Assembly: GCA_026214975.1 (NCBI GenBank)
Contig: JAOBSW010000144.1
Location: 1-64,000, forward strand
Reading direction: 5' to 3'
Origin: Gentiana macrophylla
Taxonomy: Eukaryota > Streptophyta > Magnoliopsida > Gentianales > Gentianaceae
DNA length: 64,000 bases
Shown here: positions 35,381 through 47,745 of the stretch, in pieces
How the letters are laid out: each line of letters starts with the position of its first letter
Numbering within the stretch: position 1 is the stretch's first letter
The notes under the pieces: model-generated
What the model was told of the DNA's origin: nothing
Databases searched by the model: none
What the model saw: only the letters and a program-made list of their open reading frames with translations
Program-made: the position numbers and the translations under genes

Positions 35381-36704
35381 ACTCCCCACACTTAAACCTT
35401 TGTTCGTCCCGAGCAAAACAATCAAAACTATAGCTCAACTTTCATGCATCCCACATAGATCTCTAACTCACGTAACAAAAGATACAACAACTATAGCAAA
35501 CAATACCATCACAGAGATAGATTCGGTGTATGTGTGACAAGCCATTCTCAAATTTAACAAGCCTTTGAGAAGAAATATCCTCTCAAAAACTTCAATGACT
35601 ATCCTAGTACAGACGATAATAGCTTCACACTAAGCCTTCCCACGCACTCAAAGTAGGATAATCCTACAAAGATATCATGCGATACTCACTGGGTATAAGG
35701 TCCATGATAACAAAGACTTCACTCTATTTTTTATTCTTATTCATCATTTTTCAAAATTTTCAAATTCAACGATATCGAATAAGCTCTTACCCATCATAGT
35801 AGAGTAGGACATTTCGAGATAACCCCTACCTACTCAAATCATAAGGTAGCTATAAACCTGATCGTCGTGAGCTTCTCGGTCATCATAGTGGTATAGGACA
35901 TACGTGGTATACCCTACCTCACTCAAATCATTAACGACTTTCGACAAACGTATTTATTATGATTCACTACTTATTCATTTTTTCCGGACATAAGTTACAT
36001 CTCACTTATCACATTCAAACTTTATGATATTCACAAAGACATGGTCCAACTAAGGTGTCACTTATCTCGCCTTCCTAAGATAAATCATCAAAATAATGAA
36101 AGGATAAAGTTCAAAAATCTTGGTTCAATATCAAAGGCTTTCGTGAGTGTAAAAGGAATACTATCTCCATAAAAGTAAAACATGCTATAATTATCTCACT
36201 AAGTCACATACTATCATCGTTAGAAAACTACAACTAGCAAGCATTTAGTTGCAATCACATGCTCGAGACTCACAAAAAATTTTAAATTTGACGAAATTTA
36301 AAAATTAAAAATTCACTCATAATTCAAAGATATAGCATGAAAACATACCCAATTTACCCCCCCACACTTAAATCACATTATGTCCTCAGAATGTGCAGAG
36401 TAAAAGAAAAAACAAACTTAGCTGGTCGTCGTATGCAAGTTGGCAGAGGTCAGGCCGGAGCATGAATGTACCGCTACAACTTGAATAGATGATACTGGAC
36501 ATAGTGGCACGCGAACCTGCTCGAAAGTATCTGCAACACTCGACATACCATATAATCTCGGGGTACACGGGGTATATGAGCAAACCACACATTCAGCAGC
36601 ACGTAAACGGAATAAACATCTCATGCAAACAACCAATGTACTACTTCTATAAATAACTAACCTAACAGAAAATAAAACTAGGTTGCCTCCTAGGAGCGCT
36701 CTTT
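35381..36704 (-). mobile_element. Family X 3' untranslated region with two polypurine tracts
   Basis: It lies between pol and the 3' LTR. The proximal tract AAGTGTGGGGAG (35393-35382) abuts the LTR. A second, AAGTGTGGGGGGG (36369-36357), lies 976 bp upstream, preceded by GAGGACATAATGTG. A hairpin-forming signature AGCGCTCCTAGGAGGCAACC sits at the pol end (36700-36681). The plus-strand copy of this region at 44830-46150 is clearly homologous. Open frames at 36386-36636 are not convincing proteins. Confidence 0.7.
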
Positions 36705-38380
36705 TTATGTCATTAGCTTGACATACTCTTCAAAGTCACCCCGGGTCGGGCCACTTTGGTTTAAACGCGGCCACCTCATCATCAGAATCAGAGGGAAGGA
36801 CCGAGGTTTGACCACAACCGCCACAAGTGAAGTGCCTACCAAGTTCTTTAACTTGGCTTTCCAGACAAAGATCGACTTTCGTCTTCGTCTCAACTTTTCC
36901 TCGCATGTGGCATCGGCGGAATGATAGGTGCGAGGAATCGTGATAAGCTTCGTAAGGGTAAGGATGTCATCATTGAAGCAAAGAAGTCGGAAGGAATCTC
37001 ATCACAATTCAAAGACATCAGCACGTCAACCAACTTTTGAAAGTATATGACCTCGTGTACTTCATAAGGTTGGCCAAAATACTTTTTCAATCTATGACCG
37101 TTCACTTTAAAAGGTTGACGCTGCACCCTTTCAAGGAAATCGCTCCTCCCGGGTGAACTTCGACAATTTCAAAGGGTCGGACCATCTCGGACTTAAGCTT
37201 GCCACAAGCAGATGTAATCTGGTGTTGTAAAGTAAAGCCATCTCCCTACCTTGAAATCTCTCCCTTTATTTTAGCATCATGGAGCGCTTTTCGTTCTTTC
37301 CTTGCTCGATTTGGCATTCTCGTAGGCCCCGAGTCCGAATTCATCGAGCTCATGCGATTTGCGGTAATCTTTTCTCGCCACACAGTGGCTATCGAAGTTC
37401 AAGTATTTAATAGCCCGATAAGCTTTGTGCTCCACTGACCGGTAGATGGCATGCCTTGCCGTAAACCATTTGAAAAAGGCGACGTACCCCATAGGGGTCT
37501 TGAGCAGCGATCACGATAAGCCCGAGTCGTCGTCCAACTTGGACTCCAATTGGATCTATTAGAATTCACCGTTTTTCCAAAATCCGCTTTAGACTTCTGT
37601 TGCTTACCTCGACTTGGCCACTTTGGTTTGGGGTGGTATGGTGTTCCAATTCTATGCTTGACACCATATCTCTCAAGAATTTTATCCAGTGGTGCATTAC
37701 GTAAATGCGATCCTTCATCACCGATAAGGGCTTCAGGATGACTAAATCTAGTAAAGATATTCTTTTGCAAGAATTTCTTTACAACTTTGTGATCATTGGT
37801 TTGGGTGGCTATAGCCTCTACCCACTTGGAAACATAGTCAACGCAGACTAGGATATATTTATTACCGCGACGATGATGGGAAGGGTCCCATGAAATCGAT
37901 GCCCCACACGTCGAAGACTTCACATTCCAAGATAGGCCTCAAAGGCATCTCCATCCTATTCTCGAGCCTCCTACTCTTTGACATCTGTCACGGCCTTTGC
38001 AAAAGGCTTGGCGTCTTTGAACAGAGAGTGGGCAAGAAAAATCGGCTTGAAGGATTTTCGCAGCGATCTTTGGTGCTCCGTAGTGTCCACCAAATAGGAC
38101 CACTATGACATTGCTCTAAGATATCCAGATTGTTCATGTTCCGAACACACCTTCTAAGCAACCCGTCTTTGCAGACTTTAAACAAATGTGGATCCTCCCA
38201 TACGAGATACTTCAAGTCACCGAAAAACTTCTTCTTTTCTCGACACGTCATCTCTTCGAGATGTCAATCGCTAAGTAATTGGCGTAATCGGCATACCACG
38301 GCCTCACATTCTCGAGCCTCATTAATTGCTCGATTGGAAAGTCAATGCCTATTTCCTTAGTGTTTTCGTCACCCTCGTTC
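36705..38380 (-). pseudogene. Athila-type integrase, heavily frame-broken
   Basis: The minus strand holds an N-terminal zinc-binding area (RRCV ... ILEQCHSGP, near 38160-38100), then the catalytic core with YILVCVDYVSKWVEAIATQ (first Asp), IFTRFSHPEALIGDEGSH (second Asp) and ERYGVKHRIGTPYHP. The end is FKVNGHRLKKYFGQPYE near 37110. Domain order and wording are those of Athila-lineage Ty3/gypsy. At least five frame changes by one base occur, while most codons stay conserved. Confidence 0.75.
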
Positions 38381-39100
38381 ACTAAGCGAGATAAGTGATC
38401 ACTACAACATTTTCGCTACCTTTCTTATCCTTAATTTCAAGGTCAAATTCTGTAGTATCGTAATCCATCTCGGTAACCTTGGTTTAGCATCTGTTTTTCC
38501 ATGAGGTAGCGTAATCTTTGCATGATCTGTCCAAACCACGACTCGAGACCCAAGAAGGTAACCGAAACTTATCCATAGCGAAAACGATCGCTAGAATTCT
38601 TTCTCTCAGTAGTAGTGTAGTTACACCGAAATTTGGGTTCAAAGTTCGGCTCGCATAGTAGATTGGTGCGAACTTCTTATCAATCCTCCGCCTAGAAGCT
38701 GCGCTATAGCGTAGTTAGAGGCATCGCACATGAGTTCGAAAGGTTTAGTCAATCGGCGCGATCAAAATGGGGCACCTGGTTAACTTATCCTTTAAGCATT
38801 TGAAAGCTTCCTTACACGCATCATCAAACACGAACTCTACTTCCTCTTTAAGCTGAGTTGGATAAGCGGCTTTGCTATTGTCGAAAAATCTTTAATAAAT
38901 CGCCGATAAAAGCCTACATGTCCCAAGAATCCTCGTACCTCCTTAATTGTCTTTGGATATGACATTTTCTCAATGGCCGCTACTTTAGCCCTATCCACTG
39001 AATACCTTCACTTTGGACAACTTGTGTCCCAAAACAATCCTTCCGTCAACTAGAAAATGGCATTTCTCCCGGTTAAGCACCAAATTTTTCTCAACACATC
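38381..39100 (-). pseudogene. Athila-type RNase H region, decayed
   Basis: It lies between RT and integrase on the minus strand. Short conserved pieces can be read in changing frames; no frame exceeds about 60 codons. Confidence 0.5.
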
Positions 39101-39896
39101 ATTTGAGTACCATATCTAGATTCTTTAAGATCTCATCAAAGCGTCGCCATAGACCGAGAAGTCATCCATGAAGACCTCCATGCATTGTTCCACTAGTCCA
39201 TCAAAATGGCTAACATGCACCGTTGAAAAGTCGCGGGTGCATTGCATAGGCCGAATGGCATTCTGCGGAAGGCAAAAGTGCGGATGGACACGTAAGCGTG
39301 GTCTTTTCACGATCATTAGGATCGATGGCTATCTGGAAGTACCCGAATATCCATCGAGAAAACAATAATATTTGTGACCACTCGGTCTTTCAATTAGTTG
39401 GTCAATGAAGGGTAAGGAAATGATCTTTTGCGGTGACTTCGTTCAATCTGCGATAATCAATGCGAGACCTATAACCACTTGACACAAGGCGTAAGGCAAT
39501 TTCCTCCTTTTTCATTTTTTCACGGTAATACCCTTCTTCTTTGGCACAACTTGAGTAGGGCTAACCCACTCACCGTCGGCGATGGCATAAATAATCCCAT
39601 ATCAAGCCATTTGATGATCTCCTTTTTGACAACCTCTCGTGATATGCGGATTCACCTTCTCTGCGGTTGTCTCGACCTTTTTTCGCTCCTTCCTCCGTTC
39701 GGATCTTATGCATGCATACATCCGGGCCGATTCTCTCCGATATCGCCCACCGCCATCCGAACGCGAGGATATGTTTCTCAAAGACTTTGATCAATTCGCC
39801 GCTTGCTCTCGGGCCGAGTTTAGATGAGATGATTAGGGGCAACTTATCACCGTCTTTAAGAAAGATGTATTTTAGATGTTGTGGAAGCGGTTTCAA
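39101..39896 (-). pseudogene. Athila-type reverse transcriptase, frame-broken
   Basis: It starts with LKYIFLKDGDKLPLIISSKL (39870), then EWVSPTQVVPKKKG (39560), FIDQLIERPSGHKYYCFLDG with the first catalytic Asp (39370), and the active-site motif VFMDDFSVYG (near 39160). Many one-base shifts separate conserved stretches, for example after FLDGYSG. The gene would copy element RNA into DNA; as written it cannot. Confidence 0.8.
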
Positions 39897-40367
39897 CTCT
39901 AAGTCAGCGGTGGTTGCTCGATGCTAGATTTTAACGGACCACCTTTTTCCATTTGAGTTTGGACCGGTTGAGTGAAAAACACTTCATCTTCCTGGGGTGT
40001 TATCCCAGAAAGGTATTGAATAACGTCATCAAAAAGGATCTCCCTGTCAGCTTCCGTTTTTCTTTGCGATGTGCAATCATCTTCTTAAGCTCTTCTTCTT
40101 CAAGTTCATCTGCAAGTTGCTCCCAATCATCCAACTCCCAATGGGTAGCTTCTTTTCGTGCAGTCGATTTCATCCCGACTTCCCATTAAAATTTCCTCTT
40201 CTTCAAGGTTAAAGTCTGCCTGATTGAGCTCCTTCAGATCACCACTGCTCATCCCTGGAATGTCCCAAATTTTCTGTTCACTTATAGGCTCAGTATGCGC
40301 AAGTTGTTGAGACGACTTCTGATGACTATGGCTCTTGAACAGTTGTTTTCTTCTTCTTCGTGATTTA

Positions 40368-40860
40368 TTACATCCAGGGCTTCTGTCTCTGCGAGCTCTT
40401 TATCAGGGTCGATTCATCCCCATAAATTGCTTCAATGAATGAAATTCCCTGAATTGGGGATTCTTCAGAACTTTTACCTTGCTCGATGGAAATGGAAGTG
40501 TCTCCTATTCTCAAGGTAATTTGGCCAGTGTGGAAGTCAATGGTGGCAGCAGCGGTGTCCAAGAAAGGCCGGCCTAGGATCAGGGGCATTTCCTTGTCAG
40601 ATTGGTAGTCCAATATAACCCAGTCGGTTGGAAACACCAATTGTTTAACATGGGTAAGGACATTGTTAACGCAACCGGGCCGCTAAACGGCTAGATTTGT
40701 CCACAAGCCGAAGAGAGGCGGGCGCTCCTTAGCCTTTTGTCCAACCCGAGACTTTTGCGGATGTTCAAAGGCATCACATTAACAGAGGCACCAGAGTCGC
40801 ATAAGACATTGTGGAACGTCGGCGCCTTCGATCATGCAAGAGATTGAAGGTCGTCCGGGG
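40368..40860 (-). pseudogene. Athila-type aspartic protease region, frame-broken
   Basis: The C-terminal frame (40640-40368) has the flap and end motif PLILGRPFLDTAAATIDFHT followed by ITLRIGD. The upstream catalytic part is in other frames and damaged (CMIEGADVPQCLM near 40830). Confidence 0.7.
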
Positions 40861-41704
40861 GTCACCTACGTTTATCGCAATGCTCGAGAAATTGCCGAGC
40901 ATTCTTCGTTTTAGCACTTCATCCGCCATTCCTTTCAACTTCCTCTTACTTCCACAGCGCCCTTAAGAAACTTGGAGCATTTAGGCATCTCGCTTAACAC
41001 TTCGGCAAGAGGCATAGTCACCATGGTTTCTCTAAGCGACGCCTCACTCACTCCATCGTAAGTTTTATCGAGTTCAAAGTATTCTCATTTTTCTTTCTTT
41101 GGATAAGGAAGGGTTTTCGGATGATTGATTGGAATTTGATTTTTAATGGCTTCATCCTCCTTATCCTTCCATCGACAAACTTTTGACTTTCTTTTAGTCG
41201 GGGTTCGGCCATCGACTATTCTTTCAAACATCCTCATCACTTTCTCCCGAAGAATCATTATCATTCGGCTCTCGCCACTTGCCGCTTTCTTCGGTATTGT
41301 CTCTGTTGCTTATCCCCTCCCGAACTCATGGCGTCGGGAGGGCTACTCGCTTCAAAGCTTCTCGGGTCCAACTTTCTTTCCGCTTTAAGTGTAACTACAT
41401 TCAACTCCTCCTCTTGCCCATAATTCCACTGCGGTGTGATGGCATTCTGTGCACTTACCGCCTTAGGATTCTTTATGCTGTGTAACTCGGCGTCTTCCTT
41501 GGGGCACTCGCTTGCTTGTTGATCACCATCCGCCAATCTGTCTCTATCGCCTTTTGACCGGTGGCTAGTGCTTGCACCATATCTACTAGCTCATCGAATT
41601 TCTTTTGAGAGATAGAGGTGGGTTTTTGTGGATTTTGCGTTTGAGCCCAATTGCCTTGGGGCCTTTGATTGTTGGAGTTGAAGGGTGGTTGGAACGACTA
41701 TAGT
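40861..41704 (-). pseudogene. Athila-type gag C-terminal region
   Basis: The minus strand begins NNQRPQGNWAQTQNPQKPTS (41680), followed by a helical segment KFDELVDMVQALATGQKAIE. It then runs through a spacer to ETMVTMPLAEVLSEMPKCSK (near 41030-40970), the usual lead-in to protease. The gag N-terminus is missing: similarity stops at 41704, where the family Y LTR sequence begins. Confidence 0.65.
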
Positions 41705-42538
41705 CACTGTGTGCTAAGGAGGCAAAATATGTTGAAGATGAATCTCGGTTAATGCCAAAGTTAGATGACCACAGGGCATTTCTTGTAGAGAGGTATGGCT
41801 ATGGCTACGTCACTCACTTGATTTAATTAAAACGTGTAAAAGGAAATACCGGTATAAAACTCTTAGGTAGGCTCATGAATTGATCTTGGACTTTCGGCGT
41901 TATTCAGGTAGGGTTATATTAGGGAATTGCGCGCACCTTCTTATCGTAGATCGTAAACTAGCATGAGACTATAAATTGGTAATTGTTAGTTGGACGAGAG
42001 TTTGAGTGATAAATGCAGGAAAGCACGCCTAACCAAAGGAATGTTGCACTGGGCGAGGTGTACGGTTAATATCGGCATCCTTGTAAGTAAATAGCGTGTG
42101 AGTTATATGAGATGGAGGCACCAAAAGCGAAGTCACGTAACAATATCACAGTGATCTAGTGACCTACCGGTGCTAAGTCAAGTTAAAGAGGATGACTCCC
42201 GTAGCCACTATAAATGAATATGGACGGATTAATAGTTGATAAGTCTTGTTGTTATATAAATTGTCTAGATCCAGAGGATCACGGTTATAATTGGGCAGTT
42301 GATTACGTTATTTGTTTATGTGTTATTTATATGTTTGAGTGTGTCTTTCTTTTCTCGTACTTTATGCTGGTCATAGACCGTATTTGTCAAACGAAATAAC
42401 TAGTTGACTATTTAAGTTAGGATCCACAAATTGATTCTCTGTGGGATCGACCTCGACTCTATCTAGCTATACTGCGATTGAACCTAGTTCACTTGCTAGT
42501 GGTTATTTAGGCATCGAGTTAGTAATTTAACTTGACCT
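41705..42538 (+). mobile_element. Family Y LTR, 3' part, plus orientation
   Basis: It ends ...TTTAACTTGACCTCCATCA near 42544. Its last ~150 bp carry TCTGTGGGATCGACCTCGAC and TAGCTATACTGCGATTGAAC, words typical of plant Athila/Tat LTR ends. It forms a long inverted repeat with the minus-strand family Y LTR to its right. There is no polypurine tract on its left, so the 5' part is missing. Confidence 0.55.
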
Positions 42539-43290
42539 CCATCAAGTTATAATATACTTGACCACCATAAACCAATACTAGCAAGAGGACTAGGCCCATC
42601 GTAGTATAGCTATAGTGAATCAAGGTCGATCCCACAGGGAACCAATTGTGGGTAATTCCATATATAAACAATTAATTATACATGTCAAGGACATAAAGGC
42701 GGTCTACGACCAACATAGGACAAGAAAAGTAAAGACACGACTCGACACAACGTAATTAACCTCCCCAATTATAGTCTTTATCGTTTGGACCTAGATAATT
42801 TATATAATAAATCGAACTTATTAACTCGTCAATCCGTTTGTATCTATCTTAGATTGGCTACGGGAGTCATCCTCTTTAACTTGACTTAGCACGGGTAGTC
42901 ACTAGATCACTGTGGTATTGTTACGTGACTTTCGCTTTTGGTGCCTCCATCTCATATAACTCACACGCTTACGACTCTAAGGATGCCGATATTAACCGTA
43001 CACCTCGCCCAGGCAACATTCCTATGGTGAGGCGATTTTCTAAACGATCGCTCAAGCCCTCGTCCAACTAACAATTACCTTTAGGTCTCATGCTAGTTTA
43101 CGAACTCACGATAACTAGGTGACGTCAATTCCCTAATACAAAACCTACCTAGATCTCATTGAAAGTCCCGAAAGATCGTTCGTGAGCCGAACTAGAGCCC
43201 TATATTGGTATTTCCTAATCGTGACGCTAATTAAAAGCGGCGAGCAACGTAGCGTGGCCATACCTACTGAGATAATAAATCCTATTAAGT
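41790..43290. repeat. Long imperfect inverted repeat (~750-bp arms)
   Basis: Matching blocks can be followed outward from a perfect centre AACTTGACCTCCATCAAGTT (42529-42548). Examples: GACTCCCGTAGCC (42196) against GGCTACGGGAGTC (42855); ATATGAGATGGAGGCACCAA (42106) against its complement near 42946; GGCGAGGTGTACGGTTAATA (42052) against its complement near 43005; TTAGTTGGACGAG (41988) against CTCGTCCAACTAA (43061). Arms differ by many indels. Confidence 0.85.
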
Positions 43291-44313
43291 TAACCTAACC
43301 ATAAAGGCGTGGCTATTTAACGGATGAAAAGCAGGGCTCGATCGGCCGAATAGGTGGGTTCGGTCGACCGAGTGAACTCATTCGGTCACCCGAATCAATT
43401 TCGCCCCCAGATTATATCCTCGAACATATCTCTCGGCGTTTCATCATACAAAAGCAGTTAAGCAGAAAAATCGTAAAGAAATCATATAAACTACTTAGAT
43501 ACACATTAATTAAACCAAGCGATTCATGAATAGAGCGTTAAACATATGGCGTAGGTTATGGGATCCTCATAAACAAGGCTTCGCCACATCCACTAACGTC
43601 ATAGCCTAGATCTACATCATCTAGCTATGAATTAACTAACTCAAACGATAAAGCATAATTGGGAGGGATTAATTACTTAAAAGAAAGAAAAGAAAGTAAA
43701 GGCTTACATATTGCGACCTTAAATTCTTTGGAAAACCTCAAATTATTCTACATTGTATCAAAGAAAGAATGAAGGATGTGTTGGTGTCTAAGGTGTATAT
43801 TACAATTCTCGTAGCTACTTGCTTATATAGAGGTTTTTGCCGACTTAGGGTGGTTCTAGAAGATAAACACGATTAAAGTCAGAAACCGCCCCTGACCAGA
43901 GGCTCGGTCAACCGAAGGGATGCACTCGGTCGACCGAAGCATGAGGCTCGGTCGACCGAACTGGATTTTCCAAGTTCTCCACGTTTTCTTAAATCGCCTT
44001 GCTCCCCACTCCACGCCCGTCTTGATCGATTACTTCTTTTCGTTTAATGCTCCGATTTTCTTCCTTTATCATCTTGAGATCATTGATTAATTAACATTAA
44101 TCCTCCCGATTTGTTGTGATCTGCAAAATCAATAATTATCGCACAATAAATCGGCTTTAAATGATAAAACGGCTAAATACCAAATATCATATTAATAATC
44201 ACTTAACATTAAATAATAAATATAAACATGTGATTTAATATGAAATATATATTATTAATCTCGATTTAAGGATAATGTTGATGACATTTACGGGTATAAT
44301 TTGACCGTCATCA
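42539..44313 (-). mobile_element. Family Y LTR, minus orientation
   Basis: It starts TGATGACGGTC at 44313, directly after a polypurine tract AAGTGGGGGGTAGT (44327-44314), so it is a 3' LTR read on the minus strand. TATA box CTATATAAGC at 43830-43821. TCGGTCGACCGA occurs at 43926, 43948 and 43360, with diverged copies at 43903 and 43385. It ends tail to tail with the plus-strand Y copy. About 1.77 kb. Confidence 0.65.
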
Positions 44314-44829
44314 ACTACCCCCCACTTAGACTTTGATCGTCCCGAACAAAGCATCAATAAGTCATTCCCCAAGACAACATTTTCTATGGTCAGGTCATAC
44401 TTACGCAAGAAACTCAAATCAACTCATACTAGTCATGCTCATAAGATATCCATTATTCACTACTCACTATGAATCGAAGTGATGTGTGCATGTGCATTTA
44501 TTTCTATATATTTGTGGCAAGATTAGAGTTTATGCTGGACTTCGTAATCTCAACCCACCAACTTCGGTATTCATACTTCTTATGCCTTTTATTTTTTGAA
44601 GCACTAGAGCAATAAGCAAGAGCGTATCTATAGGGTTTTTGGACTTGGAGACCGAGTACTACTCAAAGCCTCTAAAAAGAGTTGAATATTTTTTCATATC
44701 TTCATATTTTTCAAATACTATCAATCTCAAGGAAGAAAACTTTTTAGAGTATCCCCCTATCTTAGATCATGTATAGCATCGAATATTACCACAAGCGCGC
44801 GAGGCTACTTTGGTAATGTTACTACAAGC
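44314..44829 (-). mobile_element. Family Y 3' untranslated region with polypurine tract
   Basis: It contains the PPT and the GTTCGGGACGATCAAAG lead-in, also seen in families X and W. It is non-coding and ends where family X sequence in plus orientation begins. Confidence 0.5.
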
Positions 44830-46150
44830 CCAGTGTCTAACATTTTGCTAAAACACAGGTACGTCTCAAGCTTATTACTCTGCTTTTGTTGGCAAGAAGA
44901 TAAGAATACATCAGCCAATAAGTGTTTTGTGTTATGTGTTGCTCATATACCCCGTGTACCCCGAGATTATATGGTATGTCGAGTGTTGCGAGATACTTTT
45001 GAGCGAGTTCACAAGCTTTTATGTCCAAGTGTTGTCTATTCGAGTTGTCGCGGTATATTCATGCTCCGGCCTGACCTCTCGCCTAACTTTCATCCGACAA
45101 CCTTTGTTGAAACCAAACTAAGTTTTCTTTTCTTTTATATTTGCACATTACGAGGACATAATGTGATTTAAGTGTGGGGGGGTGCTTGGGTATGTTTTTA
45201 TGCTATATCCTTTGAAATATGAGTGAATGTTAAAATTTCCGCGAAATTTAAAATTTTTTGTGAGTCTCGAGCATATAATCGGAACTAGATGCTTGCTAGT
45301 TGTAGTTTTCTAACGATGATAGTATGTGACTTAGTGAGATAATTATAGCATGTTTTACTTTTATGGAGATAGTTTCGTTTTTCACTCACGAAAGCCTTTG
45401 ATTTTGAAGCATGACTTTTGAATTATATCCTTCATTATTTTTAGTGATTTATCTTAGGAAGGTCAGTAAGAGTTACACCTAAGTTAGACCGGTACTGTGA
45501 ATATCATAAAGTTTGAATGTGATAAGTGAGATGTAACTTATGACTTTGAAAAGTGAATAAATAAAGTGAGTGAGCAATTATTAATAAATACGTTTGTCGG
45601 AAGCTGGTTTATGATTTGAGTGCGGTAGGGCATTATCTCGAAATGTCCTATTCCACTATGATGACCAATAGCTCACGACGAATGAGAGAAGCTACCTTAT
45701 GATTTGAGTAAGGTAGGGTGTTATCATGAAACATCCTATTCTACTATGATGGGTAAGAGCTTATTCGATATCGTCAAATTTGAAATTTTTGAAAAATGAT
45801 GAGTAAAAATAAAGTGAAGTCTTTGTTATCATGGATCTTATACCCAGTAGAACCGCATGATATGTTGTAGGATTATCCTACCGAGTGCGTGGGAAGGCTT
45901 TGAGTGGAGCTATTACTGTCTGTACCTAGGATAGTCATTGGAATTTTTGAGAGGATATTTCTTTGAAAGGCTTGTTAGATTGAGAATGGCTTGTCACACC
46001 TACACCGAATCTATCTCTGTGATGGTATTGTTTGCTATAGTTGTTGTATCTTTTGTTACGTGAGTTAGAGATCTATGTGGATTATTTATAAAGTTGAGCT
46101 ATAGTTTTGATTGTTTTGTCCGAGGACGTACAAAAAGCTAAGTGTGGGGG
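44830..46150 (+). mobile_element. Family X 3' untranslated region, plus orientation
   Basis: Homologous to 35381-36640 in inverse orientation. It has the upstream polypurine tract AAGTGTGGGGGGG (45170-45182, after GAGGACATAATGTG) and the LTR-proximal tract AAGTGTGGGGG (46140-46150). An open frame at 44833-45171 corresponds at DNA level to the minus-strand copy, but the two copies read different frames, so I do not call it a protein. Confidence 0.65.
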
Positions 46151-47745
46151 TGTTGTTAAGGCCATATTTATATGATTATTAAGGGTATATTTCATTATTA
46201 TTTTTCCCACATTTGCATAATTTACATGAGAATTAAGGGTTTAAGTGTAATTATTTAATAAAGATGATTTTAAGAGGGTTGTATGCAAAATTGATGATTT
46301 TAAGTGTTGATTTAATGGAATTATTATTATTTGGATTTTATTACATTTTTGCATTGTTTATTTATCATGTAGGTGTTAATTTTCGTGCATATAATGAGGA
46401 TAAATGAAGCTCAAGTCGAATCATAAGAGATAGAGTTGGAATTGGCTTGAAGAAATTGGATAAAGATGAAGAAATCGATCCTAAGCGGTTCAAGCGGCGT
46501 TAAATGCGGCGTCCATTCCAGACAGGCGTTTGATAAAGTGAGCAGCGTCGGAATTGTGTTTTACATTCGAGAGAGTTCAGACGGAGGATGAACGGCGTCT
46601 ACTCGGCGTCAGGCATTACGGACGGGCGTCCTGAGACCGCATTTAGCGTCCGTTGCCGACTTAACCCTAACCGACTTAGAGCTCTATAAATAAAGCGGCA
46701 GCCCCAACCCTAATTCATATACCACATAATTGAGATCGCAATTTTACACCAAAAAGCTGCGGCTACAAGCCTTTTTACACAGAGATGAACTTCTCCAACC
46801 CATCAATCATCTTCAACATGATTGTTGGCTAAAAGCCTTGCAGTGAGTCGACGGAGGAAGCTTATCAACAACAAAACCAACTAGAGAGTTCGATGCTTTA
46901 TGTTAGTGAGTTTAATTTATAGTTTTTCATCACTTTGGATGCTGTTTTGTATTGATCATGTTTTGTTGGAATTAACGATTTGATGAAACGATTTATCTAT
47001 ATCTATATGCTTGGATCTATGTATGAAAGTATATTGGTTTAAGTTTTATTTCGTTCAAGTGATGCAATTATTCGTGTTTTAAGAAATTATGCATGATTAG
47101 TTGAGTAAAAGTTTGGAAACAATCTCGTGATTCTGTTTTGATTGCATGTTTAGTTTGTTTGAAAGGATAAACGAAACCCTAGAATTTGATTGAAGATATT
47201 TAATTGAATTCGTGAATAAATCACTACTAAAAACTATGTCTTTTTAATCACCATCTAGTTGGGATTGTTGGTTGATAGGTGGAATCTAGTCGCCTTGCTG
47301 TGTTTTCCTTTAATTGTTTTAATCGAATCGTTTAGATTAAGTTTAGTTTACGTTCTAGTTTTATAAACCCTAATTTCCTGCAACTTTTCTGCAATTTTCT
47401 GTTCTGATCGTAGGTGGACGTTCGTCCGCAATAGTAGACGCCCGTCCGTTAGGTTTAGTTTTCAGACGCTCGTTCACCAAAGTGAACGCTCGTCTGGCTT
47501 TCTGTTTTCTTATTTTTCTTGCTTATTTTTACTCTTGTTTTAGTTTTAATTCTTAGGTTTAGGTTTTAGTTAGTTTCAGCCTTAGTTTAGTTTAGGTAGA
47601 TAATTGTGGCATAATTGATATAGATCTATATTTGAATCCGATAAACATTCCACTCCCTTAGGACGACCCGTAAACACCCTATACTACGATCCTTATACTT
47701 GGGGTGTTTCGGTATTATAAATTTAAAACTAGTTTTTACCGAACA
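46151..47745 (+). mobile_element. Family X LTR, plus orientation
   Basis: It starts TGTTGTTAAGG after the PPT and ends near ...TTTTTACCGAACA (47745). TATA box CTCTATAAATAAAG near 46682. Clusters of GCGTC/GACG inverted sites lie at 46490-46660 (upstream of TATA) and 47413-47497 (GGACGTTCGTCC, ACGCCCGTCC, ACGCTCGTTC). It is diverged from the 33874-35380 and 53182-54690 copies. Confidence 0.65.

Noticed and set aside
44833..45171. Env-like ORF in the family X 3' region
   Set aside because: The homologous minus-strand copy reads a different frame; no membrane segment or signal peptide; more likely untranslated.
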